In this document: positions 1-13,100 of the stretch, in pieces
Numbering within the stretch: position 1 is the first letter of the stretch
Layout: each line of letters starts with the position of its first letter
NCBI GenBank assembly: GCA_032871835.1
Contig: CM065303.1
Span: 20,524,001 to 20,588,000, forward strand
From: Dipteronia dyeriana
Lineage: Eukaryota; Streptophyta; Magnoliopsida; Sapindales; Sapindaceae
Reading direction: 5' to 3'
Length of the DNA stretch: 64,000 nt
Program-made: the position numbers and the translations under genes
The notes under the pieces: model-generated
What the model was told of the DNA's origin: nothing
The model's input: the letters and a program-made list of their open reading frames with translations, nothing else
Databases searched by the model: none

Positions 1-1445
1 GATTTTCTCTCAAAGTTTTCTTTAAAAACTTGGTCAATTGCCTTGGGTTTTCTTCTTCTACATATATTTGTATATTGTGAGTGTTTTGATTTTTTTTTGG
101 AACACTTTCAAAGCTAGATTGAATTTCAATTGAAATCATACATGTTGAGTTAGGTTTTGATTTTGCCTATGTTATCACATGTTTAGGATTGTATTGTGCT
201 AGCTTTGATTCTAGGACTATTTGATGATCTTTGATTGATTGATTTTGAGAAAGATAGTTCCTCACATGTATTAGGCTCTCTTGGCCGAAATTATCACATA
301 ATACATATGCTTATGTTCTTTTGAGCTATTCATGTGATTTGTTGAATCTATGATTAGGAATATGCTCTAGAACTTTTGCTTAAATCTATTTGACATTGTC
401 GTATGATTTTAGCATGTTTTAGGTTTTTGTGATTTAAACTTGATCTTGTGATTTATTGATTTTATCTTGTGATTCAAGTTTAAACATATGCATGTATCTA
501 GGTTTTGATTAATGTTGATCATATCTTACATAATCTAGATTGATTAAACATGCATGATTAACTAGACTATATGTGATTTGTACATTCATGCTCATGTCTA
601 GTATTTTCCATAGGATGTGTTGATCATAGCATTCTATGTTGCGTGCTTGTTTGCGTTTTGCATTCATGATCACCTAGATGCCTTGTGAGAAGGAAGTCTT
701 GACAATAGGTGTGAGACCTATGGTGTTGAGTACGAAGTCTTGGCAAGAGGTGTGAAGCCTCAGATTGTCGAGCAAGGAAGTCTTGGCTAGAGGTGTGAAG
801 CCTTGGATAGTCGAGCAAGAAGTCTTGCCTAGATTTGGGAGAACTCAGATAGGTGAGCAAGGAAGTCTTGACTAGAGTCGGGAAGACTCAGATAGTTGAG
901 CAAGAAGTCTTGCCTTGGGTCATGAGGATCCGGATAAGGTGAGCAAGGAAGTCTTGACAAGAGGTGTGAAACCTCAGATTGTTGAGCATAGGGCTGCAAC
1001 TTCTAGAGTAGGATATGAGGGTAGTTTCTAGGTGAAGAGGTCACTTGAGAGGTTGTACTTGTCTTATCTACTAGTGGATTTTGTTTGCCGGTGGCTGCTA
1101 GCCCGTGGATGTTTCCTCTTCGGAGGTTTACCACATTATATCTTGTGTCAACTTTTCTCTATCCCTATCTCTTTCATATTAGTAATGTGGATATAACTCT
1201 TTATGTATGTTGACTTCCTTTCTTTAATATAGATTATGTATGTGTTACAATTACTTGTTTGTATCACACTTTACTTGTGTTCATATATTGATTAATTGTC
1301 TTTAATTAATATATATATATATTGTGATACAAGCAATCTAGAGAGACAAACTTTTGTCTGTTTCTAAGGGAGTCGAAAAAGGTGTCTAAACTATTCACCC
1401 CCCCTCTAGGTTAGCCTTGAGCATTTAACCGTGATTGTATTTTCA
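1..1445 (+). repeat. T-family copia-like LTR, 3' part (window starts inside it)
   Basis: This is the reverse complement of the LTR of element C (9990-12649, 17942-20530). Its end reads ...GTATTTTCA at 1445, matching the inverse of the C LTR start TGAAAATAC. It keeps the family's GTGAATAGG-type block (inverted at about 1390-1420) and the minisatellite at about 676-990. The sense direction is plus, and the first roughly 1.2 kb of the LTR lies outside the window. It abuts the copia leader at 1446 with no primer site, so it is a 3' LTR or a solo LTR inserted into element A2. The possible right TSD is GTTAC (1446-1450). Confidence 0.85.
676..990. repeat. Minisatellite inside T LTR (about 43-bp units)
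   Basis: Degenerate tandem units share GCAAGGAAGTCTTG followed by a variable part (for example AGAGGTGTGAAGCCT). They are the inverse of the units at 10500-10740 and 18437-18640 in the two LTRs of element C. The short minus-strand ORF here is only a read-through of the repeats. Confidence 0.8.
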
Positions 1446-2162
1446 GTTACATATGTCTTAGAATACAAAAAACTCCTTTCTTTGCGAACAAGTCTTCACG
1501 CGACTTTCGTCGTTTGGACTCCCTCGGCTGCCTCTTATGGGTGTGCGCACCCTTGGCTCCCTCCCATGGGCGTGCTTAGCCCACAACCCCATAAAGGGCT
1601 GCAATGCACAGCCCATGGTTTCGATATGGCTGCCATGCACATCCCATGCCACAACAATCGTGGCTGCATGCTCTTCGCACTCACGTTTGTTGCTATGGCT
1701 TGAATGGTCCCAAACTATTCCAGTTGCTTCCAATTCTTCAAAACTTCAAGTCTTCAATACTTGAATGTATTACAGAAGAATTTTAAATAAAAAAAATACT
1801 GCATTTTTATTTATTTATTATTATTACAATATAGTGCAGTTTTTTTTATTGCAATAACAAAATAAAAAAACATAGCAACTACCAAGAAGGAAATTATGGC
1901 GATGATAGGAAACCCTTCTTATTACAATCCCAAAACAAAATACATTGAAATTCTATGACTAAAATTGAACAATAACAATCCACACATAAAACACACACAC
2001 ACATACACACACACATATATATATCCATACACTCCAGTGTAAATATATACGTGAATACCTAGTGCCATCTCTTTCTAAAACATGCATAAATACAATAAAA
2101 GAAAAAGATTCATGTACACATACATCAATTAATCAATGGTACAACCAGGCTCTGATACCAAA
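1446..2162 (-). other. Leader (5' UTR) of copia element A2
   Basis: This stretch closely resembles 26535-27263, the leader of copia element A, from TTACATATGTCTTAG onward. It therefore represents minus-sense sequence between the A2 5' LTR (2163-4412) and its gag. The gag itself is not in the window because a T-family LTR interrupts the leader at 1445. Short ORFs here on both strands (for example 1431-1703) have no recognisable domain. An AC/AT microsatellite lies at about 1991-2025. Confidence 0.75.
2148..2160 (-). promoter_or_regulatory. Primer-binding site of A2 (initiator tRNA-Met type)
   Basis: The minus strand reads TGGTATCAGAGCC two bases from the LTR edge. This is the usual plant LTR-retrotransposon primer site for initiator tRNA-Met. 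It fixes the element's orientation as minus and the LTR start as 2163 (TGTAGGG on the plus strand). Confidence 0.85.
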
Positions 2163-4412
2163 TGTAGGGAAAATACACGCAGGGGAAGCGTGAAAAATTA
2201 TAAAATTAGGGTTTCGGTATAGATAAAAAAATTTCTCTTTTAAATAACAAGAACCTTAACCCTAGATTAATTAATGTATATAAAAAATGTCGTACCTTTT
2301 TCTCGTGATGATTGAACAAGCGCCGAATTGAATCTGCAAAATCTTTCAATCCAATCACGAACGTGAATCACCTAGGAGTGTGGGTTCCCTTTCTTTAAAT
2401 TGTATACCTCAGGAAGGAAATAAACAAAATCTTTTTATTTGTTAGTTACAATTTATCCTCCAAGAGAAAAATCCAAGAACGTCCGGTCACTTGTGAATTA
2501 TCAATCTAATTGATTGAAACTCGTGTGAATCCGATTTGATTTTGTACACGAAACCCTTTTGATGTAAAGGATACTAATGTACTATAAAAAACAGAAACGT
2601 TCTATTTTTCTCTTTTCTCCTTTGCCGAATTCTACACCCTATATCTATGAGTTGATCGAATTTTGTCTAGAGTAAAAACTAAATTTTTCTCCCTCAAAAT
2701 TCTCTCTTGCTAGGCCGAATTCTCTCTTGAGAATTACCTAGTCTTGGCAGAAATTCACTCATAGAAAACCTTAGGGCTGGCTGAATTCTTCAAGAGTATA
2801 TATATATAGGATCACAAATCCTCTCATAAGAATGATTTACTTGGTTGGCAAGAATCCTTTCCTTAGGTGAATTTACTTGGCAGTTAAGAATCCTTTTCAA
2901 AGAAGAATTTTACTATATACCAAGACTCCTAATCCAACACATTGGAGTATTTGTAACCATGTTAAAGACTTCCTAATTTGATTATCTACTTATCAAATAT
3001 AGTCTTTAATATTAATTATACTACCAACAATATTATAATTTTAGGAGATCATCTCCTACTATGAAAAAAGATTTTGACTTTTAATTAAATAATTAATTAA
3101 TCAACAGATTAATTAATTTCCATTTAATTAAATAATAAAATAAAATGAATATATTTAAGCTATTTTAAATAGCCTTGCCGGCCAACACATATATATGGGC
3201 CAATATATATATATATATATTTTATTAAATCCATTGGACGTTAATAAAAAATCCACAAGTGAACTAGACCTATTCTTACAAAAAGAAACAAGTTCACATG
3301 CCTTAATACAATTCTAGATGGACACCTAAAAACGTCCGGTATATTACATAAAGTGATCCATGCAAGTTCGTGTGGATTGGGGATCTTGGAGGGCTATCTA
3401 AATTTAAGCTCCAATAGACACAACCCAATCACAATCAACAAATGATTCACTTAGGTCCGATCTATTAATTTTAGTTCACTCTACTAAAGAACTAAAATTG
3501 AACTCTTAAATAAAGATGAAATAAGTTGATGTTACTCATTCATATCCAAGACAACCTTATTGGAGAAAGTGTATCCTCGTGAAGAATACCAGTAATCGCC
3601 AAGAGCTCGTAGACCGCCTATAACTCTCCAAGTTACCATTTATACTTATATGACCACATTTTAAACTTGGATATTTTGACTTGTCCAGAAGCCATGTTTC
3701 AATAGACACTATTGAAAACTTAACGTTAATATTTAATATCCAATACCTCAAAACATCCATATGATGGCATTATACTCTCATTTAATAAATGAAGCCACGA
3801 TGTCCATATCTATAAATGAAGTCCCCTATCGATTAACAAATGAATACCACCAAACTATAGAGGATAGACTATGCTATATAATCGTACTCATTGATAGCTC
3901 AAATGATAACACTTGCAACCATAAGTCCATCATTTATCTCAGGATTTAGATAGACTCTCCGATTGTCTTCAAATGAAAACTTTTATCCATTGACGGTTCT
4001 AGATAAAGTATTTCAGTGTGATCCTATTCAATGCACCAGTGCACTAGATTCTTTTGCCCAAAAGACACCACACTTTGATGATTTTAGACTCATCATAACA
4101 CATTTGATCGCACTCAAATGCTAGCAAAAGAATCTACAACTTTGACAAGATAAAGGCGCCCAACCTTTTATCTTAAGTTGTGAATATTATTCAAGACTAA
4201 CTAAAGAATTGTGTCTACCTCATACATATCTAGATGTATGAACAATTCTACTTTTCTCATAGTCTTTTGACCTTATGATTATTTACTTTTGACAATTATA
4301 ATAATTTAAACTATAAATGCTATAAGATTTGTTAAACTAGAAATCACTTTATTAATATGAAAATATTATCAAATACATTATTATACTCCTGCTATCATGC
4401 ATAATCCCAACA
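2163..4412 (-). repeat. Copia A-family LTR (5' LTR of A2)
   Basis: A 2250-bp LTR bounded TG...CA on the plus strand, running from TGTAGGGAAAA to AATCCCAACA. It aligns along its whole length with the LTRs at 5653-7880 and 27264-29589. It is adjacent to a primer site, so it is the 5' LTR of a minus-strand element extending left out of the window. Its right edge abuts an inverted, truncated LTR of the same family (A3), which is best explained by A2 having inserted into A3. Confidence 0.85.
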
Positions 4413-5537
4413 TAGATCACTTGATATATTCTACCGGACCAATCTTTGGGTCCATCTAGAATTAGATTTCTGAATCCAAAAGTTTTGAACAGGTACGGTC
4501 TTGTGTGATCAAGACACGCAATAACTCTTTAAGTACTAGGAATGTGCGGCCAAGGATGTGGAAATCCTTGGGCGGCCCTAATGTGGTGCGATTAGCAATA
4601 TATTAATACATTAAGAATATGATTTGCAATGTTAAATTATATTAATGTATTAATTTAAGGCATATGGACTTGTTTCTTTTTTAGCAAGAATGGATCTAGT
4701 TCCATGTAGACTTTTTATTAATGTACAATGGATTTAATAAAATAGAAAAATAACATATTGTCATTCTATAGGCTTGGGCGACAAGGCTAAGGATAATGGC
4801 CTAATATATTGTTTTTATTTTATTAAATAGAAATTAGTTAATTTATTAATTAATTAATTATAATTTAAAATCTTTTTTTAAGTTGTAGAAGGTCTCCTAG
4901 TGTCGTACTATAGTTGGTAGTATGATAAATATAAAAGACATTATTGGATAAGTAGATAAATAAAAGGAATTTATTAATCTAGTCAAATTAGGAAGTCTTT
5001 GATATCTATCAAAACTTTAATTGACAATTGGTCAAATTATGAAGTTTTTGATAAGGTCACAATTAATTTATATACAATAATATATTATTGGATAATACAA
5101 TAATGAGTTGGAATAGGGTAGAATTTCGAAAGTTGATAGGAGCCTTGTTTAAATAAAAATCCTCCTTATGTGAGGATTTGGCCACCTATATATCACCATC
5201 AAGGATATCGGCCAAGCCCTAGTGGTTTAGAGAGAGAATTCAACCAAGACCTATAATTTTGAGGTAGAAAATTTCTGTTTTGCACTAGAGAAAATTCAGC
5301 CAAATCATAAGAACAAAGTGTGAAGAATTCGGCCAAGCATAGAGAAAAGAGAGAACATTTTTGTTTTTGAAAGTGCACTAGTATCCTTTAAATCAAAAGG
5401 TTTTGTATACAATATTGAATCGGGTTCATGCGAGTTTCAATCAATAGATTGAGAATTCACAAGTGACCAAACGTTCTTCATTTTTCTCTAGAAGGATTAT
5501 TGTGACTAACAAAAGAAAAATGTTTTTGTTTTGTTTT
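4413..5537 (+). repeat. A3: inverted copia A-family LTR, left piece
   Basis: This is the reverse complement of about 5830-6830 of the A LTR, from GATCACTTGATATATTC to the block that includes GTGACTAACAAAAG. It is interrupted at 5537/5538 by gypsy element D and resumes at 33113. The portion of the LTR before 4413 is absent here and probably lies left of A2, outside the window. Confidence 0.8.
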
Positions 5538-5652
5538 TGAAGCAGCAACAATTGGAGATAAGGCGTTGGATTTCTTGGAGGGGTGGGATAGGTAAAAGGG
5601 CAGGAAAAAAAGATCAAATCAATCCTACTAGTCCGGGAGATGGAGTCGGAAC
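5538..5652 (+). repeat. Gypsy D 5' LTR, first piece
   Basis: This is the start of the D LTR (TG at 5538), cut at GGAAC (5648-5652) by element A. The LTR continues at 29595 after the second GGAAC copy. Confidence 0.75.
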
Positions 5653-7880
5653 TGTAAGGAAAATCGCGCAACGGAAGCGTGAAAGTTTAAAAATTAAATT
5701 AGGGTTTCGATATAAATAAAAAAAATTCCCTTTGAAACCGTAAGATCATCTAATCCAATCACGAACGTGAATCACCTAGGAGTGTGGGCTCCCTCTCTTT
5801 AAATTGTATACCTGAGGATGGAAACAAACAAAATCTCTTTCTTTGTTAGTCACAATAATCCTCCAAGAAGAAAAACAAAGAACATTAGGTCACTTGTGAA
5901 TTATTAATCAATTTGATTGAAACTCGTGTGAACCTAGATTTGATGACCTTTTAATGTAAAGGCTACTAGTGTAATATCGAATACAAAATGTTCTTTCTTC
6001 CTTTTCCTCTTTGCCAAATTTTCACACACAAATCTTTTGAGTTGGATGAATTTATCTAGAGCAAGAACCGAATTCACTATACTCAAAATTCTATGGTGGC
6101 CGAAAACTCTTTTAGAAAAATTAGGGCTTAGCCAAAATTTTCTTCTTAGAATTATCTAATGGCCGAATTTTTCCTCTCTCTAAATTCTCTTTGGCTTGCA
6201 CGAAATTTCAAGCCTCAAAATCCTCTCTTGACCGAAATTTAGAGGTAGTATAAATAGGCATACAAATCCTTTCCTAAGAAGGATTTACTTGGTGTGCAAG
6301 AATCCTACTCTTAGGTGGATTTACTTGGTGAACAAGAATCCTTTTCCAAAAAGAATTTTTTCCTACACTAAGACTTTTAATCCAACTTATTAGTGTATTT
6401 GTGACCATAATAAAGACTTCCTAATTTGACTAGATAAATAATTCCTTTTATTTATCTACTTATCAAATATAGTCTTTAATATTAATTATTCTACCAACAA
6501 TAGTATAATATTTAGAGACCTTCCCCTACTAGAGAAAAGATTTTGACTTTTAATTAAATAATTAATTAATTACCAAATTAATTAATTTCCATTTAATAAA
6601 ATAATAAAATAAAAAACAATATAATTAAGCTAAAATATTTAGCCTTGCCACCCAAGACAACACATGGGCATATATATTATTTTTCATATTTTATTAAATC
6701 CATTGGACTTAAATAAAAAGTCCACATGTGAACTAAACCTATTCTTACAAAAAGAAACAAGCTCACATGCCTTAATACAATCCTAGATGGACCCCTAAAT
6801 TGGTCCGGTAGAATATATCAAGTGATCCATGCAAGTTCGTGTGGATTGAGGTTATCGGCGGTCTATCTAAATTTAAGCTCAAATAGACACAACCCAATCA
6901 CAATCAACAAATGATTCACTTAGGTCCGATCTATTAATTTTAGTTCACTCTACTAAAGAACTAAAATTGAACTCTTAAATATAGATAGAATAAGTTGATG
7001 TCACTCATTCATACCCTAGGCAACTTTATTGGAGAAAGTGTTTCCTCGTGAAGAATACCAGTAATCGCCAAGAGCTCATAGACAGCCTATAGCTCTCCAA
7101 GTTACCAGATTTACTCATATGACCACATTTTGAACTTGGATATTTTGACTTGTCCAGAAGCCATGTTTCAATAGACACTATTGAAAATTTAACGTTAATA
7201 TTTAATATCCAATACCTCAAAACATAAATATGATGATATTCTACTCTCATTTAATAAATGGAGCCACGATGTCCATATCTATAAATGATGTCCTCTATCG
7301 ATTGACAAATAAGAAGCACCAAACTATCGAGGATAGACTATGTTATATAATCGTACTCATTGATAGCTCAAATGATAACACTTGCAACCATAAGTCCATC
7401 ATTTATCTCAGGATTGAAATAAACTCTCCGATTGTCTTCAAGTGAAAAACTTTTATCCAATGACGGTTTTGGATAAAGTATTTCACTGTGATCCTATTCA
7501 ATGCACCAGTGCACTAGATTCTTTTGCCCAAAAGACACCACACTTTGATGATTTTAGACTCATCATAACATATTTGATCCCACTTAAATGCTAGCAAAAG
7601 AATCCACAACTTTGACAAGATAAAAGCGCCCAACCTTTATCTTAAGTTGTGAATATTATTCAAGACTAACTAAAGAATTGTGTCTACCTCATACATATCT
7701 AGATGTATGAACAATTCTTCTTTTCTCATAGTCTTTTGACCTTATGATTATTTATGTTTGACAATTATAAAAATCAAACTATAAATGCTATAAGATTTGT
7801 TAAACTAGAAATCACTTTATTAATATGAAAAGATTGTCAAATACATTATTATACTCTTGCTATCAAGCATAATCCTAACA
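5653..7880 (-). repeat. Copia A 3' LTR
   Basis: 2228 bp, from TGTAAGGAAAATC to AATCCTAACA. It is shorter than its partner (27264-29589) mainly through a roughly 100-bp deletion near 5730. A polypurine tract follows directly on the right. Confidence 0.9.
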
Positions 7881-7894
7881 ATCTCCCACTTGTT
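7881..7894 (-). promoter_or_regulatory. Polypurine tract of copia A
   Basis: The minus strand reads CAAGTGGGAGAT immediately before the 3' LTR start TGTTAGG. This is the plus-strand primer typical of plant copia elements and confirms the LTR boundary and orientation. Confidence 0.75.
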
Positions 7895-8256
7895 CTATAG
7901 CAAATGTGTCATATCTCTTATCCCCATGTTCTCTAGATGCCAATCAAAACTCTTTTATGGAAGAGTTTTTGTAAAGGGATCCGCTAGATTATCTGCTGCA
8001 AGATCTTGGTAATCGTCAAGTCACCCCTATGCACAATTTCCCTCAAAAGGTGATACTCTCTTTCAATGTGTTTCCCTCGCTTATGACTTCTTGGTTCTCT
8101 CGAATTATCCACTGCTCCACTATTGTAATAATAGATAGTGATTTGCTTATTCATAACAGGAACCACTTACAAGTCAATCAAGAATTGGCAGAGCCAGACA
8201 ACCTCTTTAGCAGCCTCACATGCGGAACATACTCGGTTTCCATGGTGTAATCAGCA
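7895..8256 (-). pseudogene. Copia A RNase H, C-terminal part
   Basis: Minus-strand translation gives the C-terminal RNase H block of copia pol: a YTMETEY-like motif (usual STMEAEY), then NSREPRSHKRGKHIE and YHLLREIVHRGD, then a degraded tail up to the polypurine tract. The N-terminal part of the same domain is at 22449-22699. The join falls at the codons for ADYTMETEY, where solo LTR S inserted with the CAGCA duplication. Frameshifts and stops show that it is dead. Confidence 0.85.
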
Positions 8257-8441
8257 TGTAAGGACCTTGATTATATGATTGGCTTATTTCATGACAAACC
8301 ACACCACATTGAGGATGATTGTGTAATGGGTAGCTTAGGTCCTCATTGGCAAGCTTCGAAGCATCTCAATGTCTTCAAGAGCAAAAGGTATATTCACTTG
8401 ACTTTTCCTCTTGAAGAGTTTAGGTGCACACATACACACAC

Positions 8442-9787
8442 TGATCGGTCATTATTTGTATATGTTTTAATCCCCTTTCCGCCTATCAATTGCTTGTGTC
8501 TTGAGCATTTTTAGGTATTTAATTTGTGTGATTAAACATGTTTCAGGACATTGGAATTTAATGTTGTGTTTGGAAGATTTGAAAGCAAAGAAGGGCAATT
8601 TTGTAAATTACCACTGCGAAGCCCACCGCGGTCTAAAGAGCGGAGAATCACAGCCTTGTCACCTTCAATTACCATGTTCTGTACTGCTGTCAAGGTCATG
8701 CCTCCAGAGCGATCTCCACCGTGGAACATCACAGAGAGCACTTTGCTTCATCTACCGCCGTTTGGGCAAGCTGTCAGTGCCGCAGCCAAGGGAGCGGTCG
8801 TGCGTATCCTTGGTGTCTTGGGAATTCTGAACCTTATTTTAAAAGGAGAATATATATATATTATACATAGCTTTCAATTGTTTTAGAGATTCCAGCCGAC
8901 ACCACCACTCAATCACAACACATCAACATACAATTTATATTCATCGTTGCACATCGAAGATTGAGGACGAAGAAAAATTCATCATTGAAGATTTGAAGAA
9001 TCCATTTGAGGCCTCAATGGGTTTTATTGTTTCTTTCTCTTCTCTTTCTATTTTCACCATGTGTAACTAATATCATACTAGGGAATCAATGTGAACCTCT
9101 ATGAATGCTCTTTGTTAGAATTGACTATTTTTAATTAAATTATGTTTTGATTCATTCAATTCATCATATGTCTTTATTCTTTATTCTTGTTAATACATGA
9201 TCATACATTGGCATGAATTTAAGAGTTAATTTAATGATTGAGGTTGGAGTATTGATCTATACGTAATCTTAATTAATATTCAATTGAATAGATAAAAGTG
9301 AATTTAGCATTGATCTATGCAAGTAGGTTTTGGTTCATTGTCCTTGCACTTAATGGGTTCTCGATTGTAGTTTGCACCATTGATCTATGGTTAAATTGTA
9401 ATTGAGAACACTTGATTCATCCCAGGATCATACGGTAATAATCATACTTATGATAAGAACGAACCCTTAACTTGATTAATATTTTGTTTACAAAGTCAAT
9501 TCGAAACATTGAGTAAACATAATAGGGGAGCATGATGACCTAGTACTTTCTCACCTTTGATCACAACAAATCTTTTTAATTGCTTTCTTATTTTTAATTT
9601 AATTTAGTTTTAGCTTTAAATCAACTCAACAATCCTCTTCTTACTTTAATTTAGCTTTAATTAGAATTAATTTAAATCGATAAATCTCTAGTCCTCGTGG
9701 GAACGATCCTTACTTGCCGCTGTACGATATCTTCACAATTCGTGCACTTATGAGTATTGTTTTTATAAAACACGAACTTACACATCA
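8442..9787 (+). mobile_element. Ty3/gypsy-type solo LTR
   Basis: A 1346-bp unit bounded TGATCGG...CACATCA with TSD CACAC (8437-8441, 9788-9792), inserted in the GTGCACACA run of S. The right part carries GTGGGAACGATCC followed by CACAATTCGTGCAC, a pattern common near the LTR 3' end of plant Athila/Tat-like gypsy elements. No internal domain or primer site follows. The ORFs inside (for example 8501-8886) have no recognised domain. The GC-richer stretch at 8610-8800 contrasts with the AT-rich rest. Confidence 0.8.
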
Positions 9788-10499
9788 CACACCTCATGCA
9801 TCCTTTGTTGATCTTGCATTTGTGTTGATATTTTTATATATGTGTATCTCTTTACAATCACACTCGAACTTCACTTGTAGATTTAAGTGTGGTAGTGCGT
9901 TGTGTTCACGCTTGTTTGATGGTATGCTTTGTTTTAGCGCTCTGAGTGACCATATGAGAAGGTCTCATTCTTCTTTTGGTTTGGTTATATGAAAATACAA
10001 ACACGGTTAAATGCTCAAGGCTAACCTAGAGAGGGGGAGGGGGGGTGAATAGGTTAGACACCTTTTTCGACTCCCTTAGAAACAAACAAGAGTTTGTCCA
10101 TCTAGATTGCTTGTATCACAATATATATATATATATATCAATTAAAGATACTTAATCAATATATAGAACATGTAAAGTGTGATATAAACAAGCAACCATC
10201 ACATATACACAATTGATATTATAGTAAGGAAGTCAACATACATATATAATTCTATCCATAGTAATCAAATAACAATACAAATATAAGAGAGATAGGGATA
10301 GAGAAAAGTTGACACAAGATATAACGTGGTAAACCTCCGAAGAGGAAACATCCAAGGGTTAGCAACCACCGGCAAACAAAATCCACCAGTAGATAAGACA
10401 AGTACAATCTCTCAAGTGACCCCTTCACCTATAAACTACCCTCATATCCTACTTATGAAGATGTCGCCCTCTTGCTCAACATTCCGAGGGGTCACACCT

Positions 10500-10740
10500 C
10501 TTGTCAAGACTTCCTCGCTCACCCTTCCGGATCCTCACGACCCTAGGCAAGACTTCCTTGCTCACCCTTCCGGATCCTTAAAACCCTAGGCAAGACTTCC
10601 TTGCTCACCCTTCCGGATCCTCACGACCCTAGGCAAGACTTCCTTGCTTGACAATCCGAGGTTTCCCACTTCTTGCCAAGACTTCCATGCTCAACAACAT
10701 AGGTCTCACACCTATTGTCAAGACTTCCTTCTCACAAGGC
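10500..10740. repeat. Minisatellite in C 3' LTR, about six 43-bp units
   Basis: The units begin CAAGACTTCC and end near ACGACCCTAGG. Three near-identical units are followed by three diverged ones. The partner LTR has one fewer unit (18437-18640), so copy number changed after the LTRs were formed. Confidence 0.85.
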
Positions 10741-11347
10741 ATCTAGATGATCATGAATGCAAAACGTAAACAAGCACGCAACATAGAATGCTATGATTTA
10801 CACATCCTATGGAAAATACTAGACATGAGCATGAATGCACAAAAAAAATGTAGTATAGTCAATCATGCATGTTTAATTCATCTAGATCATGTAAGATATG
10901 TTCAATATTAATAACAACCTAGATACATGCATAGATCTAAAACTTGTGTCACAATATATGTTCAATTAACACATAATTAAGTTTAAATCTCATATACCAA
11001 AAATATGCTAAAATCATGTGACAAAGTCATTTAGAATAAAGCAAGAGTTCTATAGCATATTTTCTATTTATAGATTCAACAAAGCACATGAATAGCTCAA
11101 AAGAACACAAACACATGTATTATAGTGAGATTTCAGCCAAAGAGAGCCTAATACATGTGAGGAACTATTTTTCACAAAATCAATCAATCAAAGATCATCA
11201 AATAGTCCTAGAATCAAAGCTAGCACAATACAATCCCAAACATGTGAAAACATAGGCAAAGTCAAAACCTAACTCAACATGTGAGATTTCAATTGAAACT
11301 CAATCTAGCTTTAAATGAGTTTAAAACTCAAATCAAAAAACTCACAA

Positions 11348-11348
<1 letters not shown>

Positions 11349-11406
<58 letters not shown>
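11349..11406. repeat. Compound (AC)n(AT)n microsatellite
   Basis: About 15 AC units run into about 14 AT units. The equivalent place in the other C LTR (near 19245) has only a few AT units. Confidence 0.95.
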
Positions 11407-12649
11407 TGAAGAAGAAAACCCAAGGCAATTGACCAATTTTTAAAAATAAACTTTGAGAGAAAATCAATACCTTGGTTGATTTGGTGCATTCCCTGTTTTT
11501 ATGAGGTTAGACTCCAAAAACAGCCAAAAAACTAACTCAAACCTTCAGAGAAATGATGGAGGATGAATAGACAAACACTATCAACTTTGAATCACTCAAA
11601 TCAGAGTTTAAATGAAGAAGTTATGGTGTTTGGAAGGTGAGAAAATTTGGAAGAAAATTCTGCACTCAAATTTTGAATCTCTTCTTAGAATGAAATGTGA
11701 GAGGGAAAAGATATTTAAAAGAGAGGGAAAAGAATACAAGCCAAATGACCAAAAGGAACTTAAGTAAACTAAGCATACATGCTGACCAAGATGGCGCATG
11801 GGCATCTCGGGGCAGCAAGCATTCTGGCATGAGATGGCCACGCGCCATCTCAGGAAAGAGTGATTGGTTGCACTTCTTTTCCTTGCGGGCTCCCCTTGCG
11901 TTCTTCGACCGTTCTCCTGCCTCCGAACTCGGAATTTGAATCCGTTTACGGATTACAAACCTTAAATCTCTCACGGACATGAAAATATAAGATACTTAAC
12001 CCAAAAAATAAGAATTCGACTCAATATATGAAGACGAAGACAATGTATGCAACGTGTTGAAATCAATTGTATGAGTAACCGAAATGACCGAAACTCAATC
12101 AAGAATGATTTAAGACTAAAATCAAGTTCAATATCCATGTTATACAAACATATACACATACAAACACAATTCACACTAGAATGCAAACTACATAGAGATA
12201 GTCTCCAATTATGCATTTTCCCAAAGCATGTTATTTTTCATACCAATGCATGAGCATTCATCTTCAAGTGTGTGAATGTGTTATAAATGAGCACAACAAT
12301 GCAGGGACACATATGAATGAATTGTATGTGTGTGCCTACAATGTTGCACAACGATGCAGGGACACAAATGTATGAATTTTGTGTGTGCCTATGATAGTGC
12401 ACAACTATGCAGGGACACAAATATATGAACTGTGTGTGTGTGCCTAATGCTTGTAGGAGAAAGATAAGATCTTAGTATACTATTGTAGAACCATATTTCA
12501 TCCTTTCTCTTTGAAGTCTTTGAACTTGCTTTGACTAGTTGTTCCTTCTTCTTTGAAGCTTGAATCATCATGAACCTAAACAACTAAATCATTACAAGTA
12601 AACATCATTTTGATATGGAATTAATGCCAACACAATCTAAAACCTAACA

Positions 12650-12663
12650 ATCTCCCCCTTTGG
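12650..12663 (-). promoter_or_regulatory. Polypurine tract of element C
   Basis: The minus strand reads AAAGGGGGAGAT directly before TGTTAGG, the start of the 3' LTR in sense orientation. Confidence 0.8.
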
Positions 12664-13100
12664 AAAATTCCATGTCAAAACACCTATACATTTACTACAA
12701 ATATAAAAATAAAGATAGGTCACAAAATCACTCCCTCACATTACAATGAGTAAGATTCCTAGAACTAATCTTTATCAACTCTTGAATTTCATCTTGATCT
12801 TCTCTTGAAGCAACCTACAAATCATCTCAAAGCACAATGCATATACAACAGAAAAACAACAAATGGCAACATATAATATGGATAAGAATATATAATAAAG
12901 TTCACAAATACATGTATCTCCCCCTCAATACATGCCAAAACACAAGAATTCTTAACCGAATCTTAATACTAATTATTACATGCCATTGGAACTTCAAAAG
13001 TTCACAAAACAACATAACTAAGCAACCAGCATCTCTTTCTCCCCCTTTTTGACATGAAATGATGCCAAAAAGTTAATAAATGTACCTCAAGACTCAAATA
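12664..13100 (-). other. C internal spacer between ORF and polypurine tract
   Basis: AT-rich, with no ORF of note. It includes a few pyrimidine runs such as CTCCCCCTCAAT (about 12917-12930) and CTCCCCCTTTTTG (about 13040), which resemble extra polypurine-like tracts on the sense strand. Confidence 0.5.

Larger units (their letters stand above)
9990..12649 (-). repeat. Element C 3' LTR
   Basis: 2660 bp. It contains the minisatellite at 10500-10740 and an AC/AT microsatellite (11349-11406). It aligns with 17942-20530 with scattered substitutions and small indels. Confidence 0.9.

Noticed and set aside
1431..1786. Clustered short ORFs on both strands, repeated at 26540-26885
   Set aside because: This is the non-coding leader of copia A-family elements; both copies accumulate indels that shift the frames.
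8501..8886. Overlapping ORFs in a GC-richer patch suggesting a host exon
   Set aside because: They lie inside a TSD-flanked gypsy solo LTR, overlap each other in different frames and match no domain I recognise.
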